NCBI RefSeq assembly: GCF_900100015.1
Contig: NZ_FNDD01000043.1
Coordinates: forward strand, 1 to 36,764
Reading direction: 5' to 3'
Origin: Vibrio xiamenensis
Lineage (GTDB): Bacteria > Pseudomonadota > Gammaproteobacteria > Enterobacterales > Vibrionaceae
Length of the DNA stretch: 36,764 nt
A model generated the notes under the pieces. That model did no database searches and was not told the DNA's origin. It saw only the letters and a list, made by a program, of their open reading frames with translations. This document shows positions 26,293 through 36,200 of this stretch, one piece after another (within the stretch, counting starts at the first letter, position 1; every line of letters starts with the position of its first letter). Position numbers and translations under genes: made by a program.

Positions 26293-26320
26293 AGTTTATT
26301 CGAACTATTGAAAGTTGCAA
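26293..26320 (-). promoter_or_regulatory. Candidate acpP promoter
   Basis: On the minus strand TTGCAA (26320-26315), a 16-nt spacer and TAAACT (26298-26293), about 45 bases before the acpP ATG. A TATAGT near 26430 could be a second start. No experimental support. Confidence 0.45.
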
Positions 26321-26484
26321 GGGGGTCCTTGCTGGTCAAACCACAAATTCGCGATTTTTACCGAAATTCAATACATTTTTGACTTAAATCATGCACAAAT
26401 GTTGCGCAAAACATTGGCCATCTCCACATACTATAGGCGAAAATACCCAAAGAGAAACAACCAAAATTCTACCAACTTTGAGCA

Positions 26485-27222
26485 TTAGACCATATACATG
26501 CCACCATTGACATGCAAAGTTTCACCAGTGATGTATGCCGCCTCTGGTGACGCTAAAAACGCAACAGCGGATGCGATTTCACGTGGGTCGCCTAAACGAC
26601 CAGCTGGGACTTGAGACAAAGTAGCTGCACGCTGCTCGTCATTTAACGCTTTGGTCATATCCGTTTCAATGAAACCAGGAGCAACAGTGTTCACTGTTAC
26701 ACCACGAGAAGCGACTTCTCGCGCCATTGATTTAGTAAAACCAATTACACCCGCTTTCGCTGCAGCGTAGTTAGTTTGACCCGCGTTACCCATAGTACCG
26801 ACCACAGAACCAACATTGATTATGCGACCGTTACGTTTTTTCATCATGCCACGCAACACAGCTTTAGATAAACGGAAGATAGATGTTAGGTTGGTATCGA
26901 TGATATCGGTCCACTCTTCATCTTTCATTCGCATCAATAGGTTATCGCGAGTGATGCCTGCATTATTAACGAGAATGTCGATGGCGCCAAACTCATCGTT
27001 AATAGTTTTCAACACTGATTCCACAGAATCGATCTCAGTAACGTTCAAAGCGAGGCCTTTTCCGTTTGCACCAAGATACTCGCTGATCGCTGCTGCGCCG
27101 TTTTCTGACGTTGCTGTACCGATTACGGTTGCACCGCGCTCGACCAACAATTCAGCAATAGAACGGCCAATGCCACGGCTTGCGCCAGTAACAAGAGCGA
27201 TTTTGCCTTCAAGATTCTTCAT
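26485..27222 (-). CDS. fabG: 3-oxoacyl-ACP reductase
   Basis: A 245-residue SDR using NADPH to reduce 3-oxoacyl-ACP. TGASRGIGR (12-20), NNAGITRDN, Ser in NVGSVVGTMG, and YAAAK are all present, as is the C-terminal NGGMYMV. Fourteen bases follow fabD, in one transcript. Confidence 0.97.
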   Translation of the reverse strand: MKNLEGKIALVTGASRGIGRSIAELLVERGATVIGTATSENGAAAISEYLGANGKGLALNVTEIDSVESVLKTINDEFGAIDILVNNAGITRDNLLMRMKDEEWTDIIDTNLTSIFRLSKAVLRGMMKKRNGRIINVGSVVGTMGNAGQTNYAAAKAGVIGFTKSMAREVASRGVTVNTVAPGFIETDMTKALNDEQRAATLSQVPAGRLGDPREIASAVAFLASPEAAYITGETLHVNGGMYMV

Positions 27223-27236
27223 TTACTTTCCCTTTC

Positions 27237-28160
27237 TTACTTCGCCGCTTCTAACGAAGCCACGTCGTTTACAGCTGCACCGCTTAATGTCTTCACGATA
27301 CGCTTGGTTAAACCGGTCAGAACTTTACCAGGGCCAAACTCAAGCAGAGATTCCACACCTTGGTCGCTCATCTTCTGCACGCTTTCAGTCCAGCGAACTG
27401 GGCTGTATAGCTGACGAACCAGCGCATCTTTGATTTTTGCAGGATCCGTTTCTGCAGCAACGTCGACGTTATTAATAACTGGAAGTGCTGGAGTATTGAA
27501 CTCAATCGCTTCAAGCGCAACGGCAAGCTTGTCAGCCGCAGGTTTCATCAAAGCGCAGTGAGAAGGAACGGAGACAGGTAAAGGCAACGCACGTTTCGCG
27601 CCCGCTTCTTTACACAAAGCACCTGCACGTTCAACCGCATCTTTACTACCCGCGATAACCACTTGGCCTGGCGAGTTGAAGTTTACTGGAGAAACCACAT
27701 CGCCTTGCGCCGCTTCTTCACACGCTTTGGCAATCGCGTCATCATCAAGACCGATGATCGCGTACATAGCGCCAGTACCTGCTGGTACGGCTTCTTGCAT
27801 CAATTGACCACGCAGTTCAACCAGTTTGATCGCTTGTTTGAAGTCGATAACGCCAGCGCAAACCAACGCTGAGTATTCCCCTAAACTGTGACCAGCTAGG
27901 TTCTCAGGCTGAGCCAAACCAAGAGATTGCCAAACACGCCAGATAGCAACCGAAGACGCCAAAAGTGCTGGTTGAGTACGGAATGTCTGATTAAGATCTT
28001 CTGCTGGGCCATTTTGAACCAAAGCCCATAGGTCATAGCCTAATGCGTCAGACGCTTCCGCGAAGGTTTGTTTTACTACATCATACTGTTCGCCAAGCTC
28101 AGCAAGCATACCAACAGCTTGTGAACCTTGACCTGGAAATACGATAGCAAACTTGCTCAT
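27237..28160 (-). CDS. fabD: Malonyl-CoA:ACP transacylase
   Basis: A 307-residue acyltransferase that loads malonate onto ACP. FPGQGSQ starts the protein; the nucleophile is Ser92 in AGHSLGEYSALV and the active His is in VPSHCALMKP. It lies 80 bases after fabH, with a hairpin in between. Confidence 0.97.
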   Translation of the reverse strand: MSKFAIVFPGQGSQAVGMLAELGEQYDVVKQTFAEASDALGYDLWALVQNGPAEDLNQTFRTQPALLASSVAIWRVWQSLGLAQPENLAGHSLGEYSALVCAGVIDFKQAIKLVELRGQLMQEAVPAGTGAMYAIIGLDDDAIAKACEEAAQGDVVSPVNFNSPGQVVIAGSKDAVERAGALCKEAGAKRALPLPVSVPSHCALMKPAADKLAVALEAIEFNTPALPVINNVDVAAETDPAKIKDALVRQLYSPVRWTESVQKMSDQGVESLLEFGPGKVLTGLTKRIVKTLSGAAVNDVASLEAAK

Positions 28161-28184
28161 TTCTTTTTCCTATAGACAGAGTCA

Positions 28185-28217
28185 GAAAGAATAAGATGCA
28201 CCTTTTTGTGCATCTTA
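28185..28217 (-). terminator. Hairpin between fabH and fabD
   Basis: TAAGATGCAC (28192-28201) pairs perfectly with GTGCATCTTA (28208-28217), 6-nt loop. Only TTCTTTCT follows on the minus strand, so it is probably weak termination or an mRNA-processing or stability element. Confidence 0.55.
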
Positions 28218-28240
28218 AGTTTATGAATTCTTTGGGTTAC

Positions 28241-29191
28241 CTAGAACTTAACCAGTGCTGAGCCCCAAGTAAAACCACCACCGAAGGCTTCAAGAAGCAG
28301 CATTTGTCCGCGTTGAATACGGCCATCTCGCACCGCTTCATCAAGCGCTGTCGGAACAGTGGCAGCAGACGTGTTGCCATGTCTATCTAGAGTGATCACA
28401 ACTTGATCCAACGACATCGAAAGCTTCTTCGCTGTCGCAGAAATAATGCGATAATTCGCCTGATGAGGAACCAGCCAATCGAGCTCAGACTTATGCATAC
28501 CGTTGGCATCTAAAGTGTCTTTTACCAGTTTAGACAACTGAGTCACTGCAACTTTAAATACTTCGTTGCCCGCCATATGCAGCCACTTATCGGCATCTTG
28601 ACCGCGATGAGGTTGCTCAAGGCTTAATAATTCGCCAAATCGACCATCTGCATACACGTGCGTAGATAAAATGCCCGGCTCTTCGCTTGGACCTAATACC
28701 ACAGCACCTGCCGCATCACCGAATAAGATGATAGTCGAGCGGTCTGTTGGGTCACAAGTTTTTGACAAAGAATCTGAACCAATGACAAGTACGTGTTTGC
28801 ACATGCCCGATTTAATGTGCTGATCGGCAACCGATAGCCCGTAAATAAATCCTGAACATGCCGCAGCCAAATCAAAGGCAGGACAACCTTGGACACCAAG
28901 TTTGGCTTGAACTTGGCAAGCAGAAGAAGGAAAAGAGTGGCTACCACTGGTGGTGGCAACAATAATAAGATCGATGTCTTCCTTATTTATGCCCGCCATT
29001 TCGATTGCATTTTCCGCCGCGAATGCAGCCATATCGGCTACGGTTTCGTTTTCAGCTGCAATACGACGCTCTTTGATACCAGTACGGGTAACGATCCACT
29101 CATCGCTCGTATCTACCATTTTCTCTAAGTCTGCATTCGTACGCACTTGAGATGGCAGGTAGCTGCCAGTACCTAAAATTTTGCTATACAT
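28241..29191 (-). CDS. fabH: 3-oxoacyl-ACP synthase III
   Basis: A 316-residue initiating condensing enzyme (acetyl-CoA plus malonyl-ACP). Cys112 in DLAAACSGF, HQANYRI and the C-terminal GHTS-like GNTSAATVPTAL with Asn are present. Five bases separate it from plsX. Confidence 0.97.
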   Translation of the reverse strand: MYSKILGTGSYLPSQVRTNADLEKMVDTSDEWIVTRTGIKERRIAAENETVADMAAFAAENAIEMAGINKEDIDLIIVATTSGSHSFPSSACQVQAKLGVQGCPAFDLAAACSGFIYGLSVADQHIKSGMCKHVLVIGSDSLSKTCDPTDRSTIILFGDAAGAVVLGPSEEPGILSTHVYADGRFGELLSLEQPHRGQDADKWLHMAGNEVFKVAVTQLSKLVKDTLDANGMHKSELDWLVPHQANYRIISATAKKLSMSLDQVVITLDRHGNTSAATVPTALDEAVRDGRIQRGQMLLLEAFGGGFTWGSALVKF

Positions 29192-29196
29192 GAAGA

Positions 29197-30222
29197 CTAA
29201 TAATGCCTCTCGAGTAAAACCGCTTCCAAACGATCGCTTATACGGCTGGGTACCTGTCGTTTGACCTCGTGTATGGCTTCGCCAATGGCATTGACGACAG
29301 CCTCTACATCAGCACTTCCGTGGCTTTTAATGACGATGCCGCGCAATCCTAGCAAACTTGCGCCGTTATACTGGTCGGGGTTCAGTGTTTTTAGTTCATT
29401 AAATAATCCAGAAAACAATTTTCTTGCAATCCAGCCCTTTATCGAGGAGGCCATCATCCTCTCTTTCATCTTATCGATGAAAAGTTGGGCAGTTCCTTCA
29501 CACGTCTTTAGGCACACATTGCCAACAAAGCCATCACAGACAACAACATCCGCTGCGTCGTGAAGTAACTGATTCCCCTCTATATACCCGATAAAATTCA
29601 CTTCGTGGGTTTGGCTTAGCATCTCTGCACAGCGCTTCACAAGATCGTTACCTTTTATCTCTTCGGCACCAATATTCAGAATTGCGACGCGTGGTGCATG
29701 GCCAATAATCTCTTCGACCAACGCACTGCCCATTACGGCAAATTGAAACAAAGAATCTGCATCACTTGAGACATTGGCCCCAAGATCCAGCATCCACGTT
29801 TTACGTCCACTTGCTGTCGGTAATGCAGACACCAACGCAGGACGTTCAATTCCTGGAAGTAATTTTAGTCGGAAACGGGATAAAGCCATTAACGCACCGG
29901 TATTTCCGCCACTAACGCAAGCATCGGCTTTGCTGTCAGCGACCAGTTCTATGGCGGTACCCATTGAACTACCAGCACTTTTTCTTAACGCGAGAGAGGG
30001 TTTTTCTGTATTTGAAATCACTCGGTCAGTATGAATGATGCTCAAACGAGCATTAGGCTGATGACCAAGGTAGGACAACTGAGATGTGATCGAGTTCCGA
30101 TCACCTATGAGGATCACTTTGAGCTCTGGGAAATGCGACAGTGCCTGCACGGCGGCAGGCACTGTGACGCGAGGACCGAAGTCCCCGCCCATTGCATCAA
30201 GTGCAACGGTTATATTTTGCAA
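29197..30222 (-). CDS. plsX: Phosphate acyltransferase PlsX
   Basis: A 341-residue enzyme that makes acyl-phosphate from acyl-ACP for phospholipid synthesis. DAMGGDFGP opens the protein, SGGNTGA and the C-terminal GASLLGLRGIVIKSHGSAD are typical. The start must be TTG at 30222 because no ATG or GTG occurs before the conserved DAMGGD; AAGG lies just upstream, nine bases after the rpmF stop. Confidence 0.95.
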   Translation of the reverse strand: MQNITVALDAMGGDFGPRVTVPAAVQALSHFPELKVILIGDRNSITSQLSYLGHQPNARLSIIHTDRVISNTEKPSLALRKSAGSSMGTAIELVADSKADACVSGGNTGALMALSRFRLKLLPGIERPALVSALPTASGRKTWMLDLGANVSSDADSLFQFAVMGSALVEEIIGHAPRVAILNIGAEEIKGNDLVKRCAEMLSQTHEVNFIGYIEGNQLLHDAADVVVCDGFVGNVCLKTCEGTAQLFIDKMKERMMASSIKGWIARKLFSGLFNELKTLNPDQYNGASLLGLRGIVIKSHGSADVEAVVNAIGEAIHEVKRQVPSRISDRLEAVLLERHY

Positions 30223-30231
30223 AGGTCAACC

Positions 30232-30402
30232 TTACTTGTTGATAACCTTCTTGCCGCGGTAGTAACCTTCAGCAGTCACGTTGTGACGTAGGTGAGTTTC
30301 ACCTGACGTTGCATCAACAGATAGAGCTGCTGTAGTTAGCGCATCGTGTGAACGACGCATACCACGCTTAGAACGTGTTTTACGGTTTTGTTGTACGGCC
30401 AT
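30232..30402 (-). CDS. rpmF: 50S ribosomal protein L32
   Basis: A 56-residue basic protein, too small for the usual length cut-offs: MAVQQNRKTRSKRGMRRSHD and on to TSGETHLRHNVTAEGYYRG and KKVINK. It is the L32 protein of the large ribosomal subunit. AGGAG precedes the ATG at 30402. Its place between yceD and plsX ties ribosome production to membrane lipid synthesis in this cluster. Confidence 0.97.
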   Translation of the reverse strand: MAVQQNRKTRSKRGMRRSHDALTTAALSVDATSGETHLRHNVTAEGYYRGKKVINK

Positions 30403-30432
30403 GGACCCTACTCCTATCTAATGCTTAACGAA

Positions 30433-30957
30433 TTACTTCTTTAAGCTTTTTAAAACATCGAATGGATTCGGTTTCTCTTCCACAACTTCTTCAGGAAGTT
30501 CGCCAAACACCATGTTATCTGAATCAACGCTACAATCCGCTTCATCATGCATTGCAACTTGGGGTAAGTTTAGAATGAACTCGTCTTCAATCAACTGTAT
30601 TAAATCCACTTCACCGTACTCGTTCAGATCTACCAAATCGTACTCTTCCGGTGCTTCCTCTTCACTTTTGGCGCCTTTATTCGGCGTGTAAGTAAATTGG
30701 ACATCGCACTCATGTGCGAAAGTTTCGTTACAGCGTTGACATTCTAATTCAACTTCGATGTTAGCTTTACCAGAGATAACAACGAGTTGCTGTTCATCTA
30801 ACCCAAATGACAATGACACTTGAGCGTCGCGTTTAACGCCTTCGACTGAGTCCTGTAAACGCTTAAGCAAGCTCGCTTGAATGATACCATCATAATCAAG
30901 ACGCTTTTGCGCAGCACGGCCAGGATCAACCGTTCGCGGTATTTTTACCTTTTGCAT
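30433..30957 (-). CDS. yceD: YceD (DUF177), 23S rRNA accumulation protein
   Basis: A 174-residue acidic protein matching E. coli YceD: MQKVKIPRTVDPGRAAQKRL at the start, an LECQRC pair of cysteines in the middle and MVFGELPEE near the end. E. coli YceD is linked to 23S rRNA accumulation; the mechanism is unclear. The ATG at 30957 is fixed by homology and lies only ten bases from the -10 element of its own promoter. Confidence 0.92.
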   Translation of the reverse strand: MQKVKIPRTVDPGRAAQKRLDYDGIIQASLLKRLQDSVEGVKRDAQVSLSFGLDEQQLVVISGKANIEVELECQRCNETFAHECDVQFTYTPNKGAKSEEEAPEEYDLVDLNEYGEVDLIQLIEDEFILNLPQVAMHDEADCSVDSDNMVFGELPEEVVEEKPNPFDVLKSLKK

Positions 30958-30966
30958 AGGGCGCGA

Positions 30967-30995
30967 ATTCTATCTTCCAAATCTATTTGAGTCAA
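30967..30995 (-). promoter_or_regulatory. Sigma-70 promoter of the yceD-rpmF-plsX-fab cluster
   Basis: On the minus strand TTGACT (30995-30990), 17-nt spacer, TAGAAT (30972-30967). The expected start point is 30962-30957, leaving 0-5 nt before the yceD ATG. Confidence 0.85.
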
Positions 30996-31103
30996 AGAAA
31001 AAGGACAAAAACTTGGAGTTTTTTTCCTTTTAAAAGCCAGAACTGGTCTTATGCCAAAATATTCGTTTATTCTTAGCAAAACCTTTCACGATTGTAATAG
31101 AAA

Positions 31104-31685
31104 ATGGCAAATTACCAACTTGTTTTAGCCTCCACGTCTCCTTTTCGAAAAAGCTTACTGGAAAAATTGGCACTGCCTTTTGTCACCGCCGAACCTGATT
31201 GCGACGAAACCCCATACAGTAATGAATCGCCACAGGATTTGGTCATGCGTCTGGCACAAAAAAAAGCCCAATCCTGCGCCAATGCACCTCACCAATTGAT
31301 CATCGGCAGTGATCAAGTGTGCGTCATCGACGGTGAAATAATTGGTAAGCCACATAGCCGTTCTAAAGCTATCGCTCAATTACAGCGCCAAAGCGGTAAA
31401 AGCATCACTTTCTATACTGGATTAGCACTGCATAACAGCGACAGTCAGCAAACCACCACAGTGCTCGATACGTTTACTGTCCATTTTAAATCGCTATCAA
31501 CCAGCATGATTGAGAATTATGTTGATAAAGAACAGCCACTCAACTGCGCTGGCAGTTTTAAAAGTGAAGGCTTGGGAATTGCGCTGTTTGAGCGTTTAGA
31601 AGGCAAAGATCCCAATACACTGGTTGGGCTGCCGTTGATTGACTTAATTGAGCTATTGAAAGCCCAGGGCGTTAACGTTATTTGA
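31104..31685 (+). CDS. yceF: Maf-family nucleotide pyrophosphatase (YceF, m7GTP type)
   Basis: A 193-residue house-cleaning nucleotide pyrophosphatase. LASTSPFRKSLL forms the substrate loop and Asp70 in IIGSDQV is the catalytic base. YceF-type Maf proteins hydrolyse m7GTP. It is divergent from yceD and convergent with rluC. Confidence 0.93.
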   Translation: MANYQLVLASTSPFRKSLLEKLALPFVTAEPDCDETPYSNESPQDLVMRLAQKKAQSCANAPHQLIIGSDQVCVIDGEIIGKPHSRSKAIAQLQRQSGKSITFYTGLALHNSDSQQTTTVLDTFTVHFKSLSTSMIENYVDKEQPLNCAGSFKSEGLGIALFERLEGKDPNTLVGLPLIDLIELLKAQGVNVI

Positions 31686-31744
31686 ACGCTTAACGAGACT
31701 TGGCATTGTTGAGTTTTGAAAATATTGTTGAGCTTGAATAAAGC

Positions 31745-31764
31745 GGCCTGCGATATCGCAGGCC
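31745..31764. terminator. 20-base perfect palindrome between yceF and rluC
   Basis: GGCCTGCGAT is followed directly by its complement ATCGCAGGCC. It folds into a strong hairpin between convergent genes, yet has no T-run on the plus side and only GCTTTATTC on the minus side, so the terminator role is uncertain. Confidence 0.5.
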
Positions 31765-31770
31765 ATTCAA

Positions 31771-32715
31771 CTACACGCGTCGAAGCCCATCCAGCACGCG
31801 CTGTAATTTCTCTTCCATCGGCGCATTCACGTCCATCCACTGCTCAGTTTTGGGGTGAATAAAACGAATGTTGGCTGCATGAAGAAACAATCTATCCAAT
31901 CCTACCTTTGATGTGTACGCATCAAAGCGGCGATCGCCATAACGGTCATCCCAAGCAATTGGATGACCCGCATATTGAGTGTGAACGCGAATTTGGTGAG
32001 TTCGCCCCGTAATCGGACTTGCCTGGATCAGTGTCGCTTGCTCAAACGACTCAAGAATCTTAAAACGTGTTTCTGAAGGCTTGCCTTGTGGATTTACTCG
32101 CACAATGCTGTTGACTTCATTTTTCAGCAGCGGCGCGTTAATCACTTTACAGCTAGGCTTCCACTTACCCATCACGAGAGCAAAGTAATATTTGTTCACG
32201 GTCTTTTCTCGAAACTGAGCCTGCAGATGACGCAGAGCCGAACGCTTCTTCGCGACCAATAAAATTCCGGATGTATCACGATCGATGCGGTGCACCAACT
32301 CCAAAAAACGCGCATTCGGTCTTAGCGCACGCAGTGCTTCAATCGCGCCAAATTTCAAACCACTACCGCCATGAACAGCGGTGCCTGAAGGTTTGTTTAA
32401 AATCAGCAGATGTTCATCTTCGTAGATGATTTTATCTTCAAGTTCGGCTACTTTGTTGAGCTTGGTACTCGGGGCTTCGTCTTGTGGCTTTTCTGTCACC
32501 GTCACTGGCGGAATTCGTACCACATCCCCAGCTTCTAGCTTGTACTCTGCTTTCACGCGTTTCTTATTTACCCTCACTTCGCCTTTACGGAGAATTCGGT
32601 AAATCATACTCTTAGGTATACTTTTCAACTGGTTGCGCAGAAAGTTGTCAACTCGTTGGCCAGCCATATCATCGTCGATATCGACGAACTGGACTTGGGT
32701 TCTTATTTCACTCAT
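31771..32715 (-). CDS. rluC: 23S rRNA pseudouridine synthase RluC
   Basis: A 314-residue enzyme: S4-like RNA-binding domain (about 18-75, GQRVDNFLRNQL) and RluA-type synthase domain with catalytic Asp145 in HRIDRDTSG. E. coli RluC modifies U955, U2504 and U2580 of 23S rRNA. It is divergent from rne, 572 bases away, as in enteric bacteria. Confidence 0.95.
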   Translation of the reverse strand: MSEIRTQVQFVDIDDDMAGQRVDNFLRNQLKSIPKSMIYRILRKGEVRVNKKRVKAEYKLEAGDVVRIPPVTVTEKPQDEAPSTKLNKVAELEDKIIYEDEHLLILNKPSGTAVHGGSGLKFGAIEALRALRPNARFLELVHRIDRDTSGILLVAKKRSALRHLQAQFREKTVNKYYFALVMGKWKPSCKVINAPLLKNEVNSIVRVNPQGKPSETRFKILESFEQATLIQASPITGRTHQIRVHTQYAGHPIAWDDRYGDRRFDAYTSKVGLDRLFLHAANIRFIHPKTEQWMDVNAPMEEKLQRVLDGLRRV

Positions 32716-32925
32716 GGCGATATTCTATCACTCACTGCTGCGCGATTTCACATTTTGTTGGTTCAATCATGGCGGTTTTCTATTTTTGATGTGAGCTATC
32801 ATTCGATACGAACACATTTTCACCAGCATAGATAGTAAAGCAGTATTTTCTTACAAAATTTTCAAAAAAACAGCGACTTAAAGTTACAAAAAATGACTTT
32901 TTTTTAAGAACCATGATAATGCAGA

Positions 32926-32954
32926 TTGCTGACTCTACCGCGTACTGCTATAGT
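32926..32954 (+). promoter_or_regulatory. Sigma-70 promoter of rne
   Basis: TTGCTG (32926-32931), 17-nt spacer, TATAGT (32949-32954). The transcript would start near 32961, giving a leader of about 327 nt. Confidence 0.75.
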
Positions 32955-33287
32955 TCACAGCTGCAATGGATGCTTTGCTTGCAATTATAAAAAAGCCCAG
33001 CATTTTTGAGCAAAAATTGAGTAATTTGCTGACAGTTAAAGTGCCGCATATGGCGTAAGACATTTTTAACCGTCAGTCGTTTGTTGCCCTACTCATCGTC
33101 ATATCATGCTTAAGAGTATTTTCCGCCTATCGCGGTTCACAAGCAAACGTTTCGCTTGTGAAGACTGAAGTGCCCCAAGAGCATCCCTCCAGCCGGGAGG
33201 CTGTACCGATAAAGCCATGGGATCTGGCACCGTGAAGACGAACCAAGCAACAAAGACATAAAACGAAGAAATATAACGAGATTTTAA
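32955..33287 (+). promoter_or_regulatory. Long structured rne 5' leader
   Basis: No credible gene fits here. The RNA would form at least three hairpins: CCGC-CTATC-GCGG (33123-33135), TTCACAAGC with GCTTGTGAA (33136-33144 with 33154-33162), and CCCTCC with GGGAGG (33185-33190 with 33195-33200). In E. coli a leader of similar length senses RNase E activity and triggers decay of its own mRNA; the same feedback is inferred here. The rest of the rluC-rne gap (32716-32925) is AT-rich and should hold the rluC promoter. Confidence 0.65.
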
Positions 33288-36200
33288 ATGAAAAGAATGT
33301 TGATTAACGCGACTCAAAAAGAAGAGTTGCGTGTTGCTTTGGTTGATGGCCAAAAGCTGTTCGATCTTGATATCGAAAGCCCAGGTCACGAATCAAAGAA
33401 AGCGAATATTTACAAGGGACGTATCACTCGCATTGAACCAAGTCTAGAAGCTGCATTTGTTGATTATGGTGCTGAACGACATGGTTTCCTTCCTCTTAAA
33501 GAAATTGCCCGTGAATACTTCCCTCAAGGTTATACATATCAAGGTCGTCCAAGCATCAAAGAGGTGCTAAGCGAAGGTCAAGAAGTCATTGTTCAAGTCG
33601 AAAAAGAAGAGCGTGGCAGCAAAGGCGCAGCCTTAACCACCTTTATCTCTCTCGCTGGTAGCTACTTAGTTCTTATGCCAAACAACCCTCGAGCTGGCGG
33701 TATTTCTCGCCGTATCGAAGGTGACGAAAGAACACAATTGAAAGCTGCATTGAGCACACTGGAACTGCCTCAAGGTATGGGCTTAATCGTCCGTACAGCA
33801 GGGGTTGGTAAAAGTGCAGAAGAGCTTGAATGGGACTTAAATGTTCTGCTGAACCACTGGGGCGCGATCAAGCAAGCATCAGATTCCAATCCAGCACCAT
33901 TCCTGATTCACCAAGAGAGTAACGTTATCGTTCGTGCGATCCGTGACTACTTGCGTCGTGATATCGGTGAAATCCTGATTGATAGCAATACCATCTATGA
34001 ACGTGCTCTTGAGCATATTCGTTTGGTGCGCCCTGATTTCGTCAACCGTGTGAAAAAATACGAAGGCGAAGTGCCACTCTTTAGTCACTACCAAATCGAA
34101 AGCCAGATTGAATCCGCTTTCCAACGCGAAGTACGCTTGCCTTCTGGTGGCTCGATTGTTATCGACCCGACAGAAGCGTTGACATCAATTGATATCAACT
34201 CAGCACGTGCGACGAAAGGTGGTGACATCGAAGAAACCGCTCTGAACACCAACTTAGAAGCAGCAGACGAAATTGCACGTCAGTTACGTTTGCGCGACTT
34301 AGGCGGTCTGGTCGTTATCGACTTTATCGATATGACGCCAGTACGCCACCAACGTGAAGTCGAAAACCGTCTGCGTGATGCTGTACGTCTTGACCGTGCT
34401 CGTGTTCAGATCGGCCGTATCTCACGCTTTGGTCTGCTAGAAATGTCTCGTCAACGCTTGAGCCCATCTCTAGCGGAAGCGAGCCACCATATCTGTCCTC
34501 GCTGTTCAGGTACGGGCGTGGTTCGCGACAACGAATCTTTAGCGCTATCAGTACTGCGTTTGATTGAAGAAGAAGCACTAAAAGACAACACCGCACAAGT
34601 GCTGGCGGTTGTCCCTGTGCCTATCGCTTCTTACCTATTGAATGAGAAACGTCGCTCAGTTAATCATATTGAACGCATTCAAGAAGTTAAAATCACCGTT
34701 GTACCAAACTCAGACATGGAAACACCGCATTTTGAAGTGATTCGTGTTCGAGAAGGTGAAGAATTCGATCTCCTTTCATACTTGCTACCGAAAAAGCTTG
34801 ATGAGATGAAAGAAGCGGAAGGCCGTGAAAGCTCTGATACCGAAATGCGACCAAAACGCATTGAAGAACCAGTGCTTAAGGGCTTCGCAGCGCCGGCGCA
34901 ATCTGCGCCCACACCAGCGCCTACGCCAAAACCTGCCCCAGTGGCAGAAGCGCCTGCGCCTGCAGAACAGCCGTCGACTCCAGGTCTATTTGGCCGCTTT
35001 GTTAAAGCACTTGGTAGCCTATTCGGTTCATCTGAAGCTGAAACCGCTCAAGATAAACCAGCGCAAGAGCCTGAAGAAACTCAAGCACAAGACAACCAGA
35101 ATCGCAACAATCGTAATAACCGTAATCGTCGTGGCCGTAATGATCAGCAACGTCGCACTAATGGTAATCGCGACAACGCGAAACGCGGTGAAACCAATCG
35201 CGATAAAGCGAAGAAATCGCCACGTGACGAAGCGCCAAGCGATAATAACAACGCAGACAACCGCACCAAGCAGCAAGCTCGTAAGAAACCGCAAGATCGT
35301 CGCAACAACAAACGCAACGAAGATGCGAAAGCAAGCAAAGTCGCTGAGGAAGGTTTGAAGCTAGCCGCTGAAGCTCATGTTACTGACAAGCCGAAGGCAG
35401 CGCCAAAAGCTGAAGAGAAAACCGCGAAAGTTAAAGAGCGTCGTCAAAAACGCAAACTGACCAAGCAAGTTCGCGTTCAAAACCAAGAACAATTAGCAGA
35501 GCAAGCGGCCCAAGAAGAGCTTGCAGCAGCCGTTCAGGTTGAACAAGAACAGCAAATTGAAGCGGTTGTTGAGCAAGACGCAAATGTCGATGCTAACCAA
35601 GAAAATGGCAAACAACGTCGCAACCGTCGCTCACCTCGTCACTTACGTGCTAGTGGTCAACGCCGCCGTCGCGGTCGTGATCGTCGCCCTAACCCATTCC
35701 GCCTACGTAAAGGTGGGGTTGCCTCTCCTGAGATGGCAATGGGTAAAGTGATGCCACGTTATGACCTAGCGAAGAAAGTCGACAAAAAACCGGCTCAAGA
35801 AGTACTTGAAACACGCGTAATTGGCGGTGTCGCTTGTCCTGAAATGGCGATGGGTAAAGTCATCATTCCGAGCCAAGCAATCAAAGTTGAAGCAGCTTCA
35901 ATCAAACCTGCACAACCAGAACGCATCGTTGAGGAAGTCATCACCGCTCCTGCTGTGACCGAAGACTACCACGCAGAGCCTGAGTTGCAGCAATCTGAAC
36001 CAGCATTGCTCGCAGGCGATAAACCAGCGCCAATCGTTCAAGCCGTAAAAGCTGACGATGCTGTCAAGGCAAACAATGTTGCCAAGGTAGAAGCTCAGTC
36101 AGTTGCTGTAGAAGAAGTGGTTGCTGAAGAGGTCGCTATAGAAGCACCTATTGTAGAAGCAGCGGTTGCAGAAACCCAAGAAGCAATGGTTGAGGCGCCA

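Noticed and set aside
33106..33168. 20-codon leader peptide in the rne leader (MLKSIFRLSRFTSKRFACED)
   Set aside because: No Shine-Dalgarno and it lies across the hairpins; probably chance.
33099..33389. 96-codon minus-strand frame over the rne start
   Set aside because: It is antisense to the rne leader and first codons, with no ribosome site or recognisable protein pattern.
35028..35294. Hydrophobic minus-strand frame inside rne
   Set aside because: It is the complement of Arg/Asn-rich codons; such mirror frames look like membrane proteins by composition alone.
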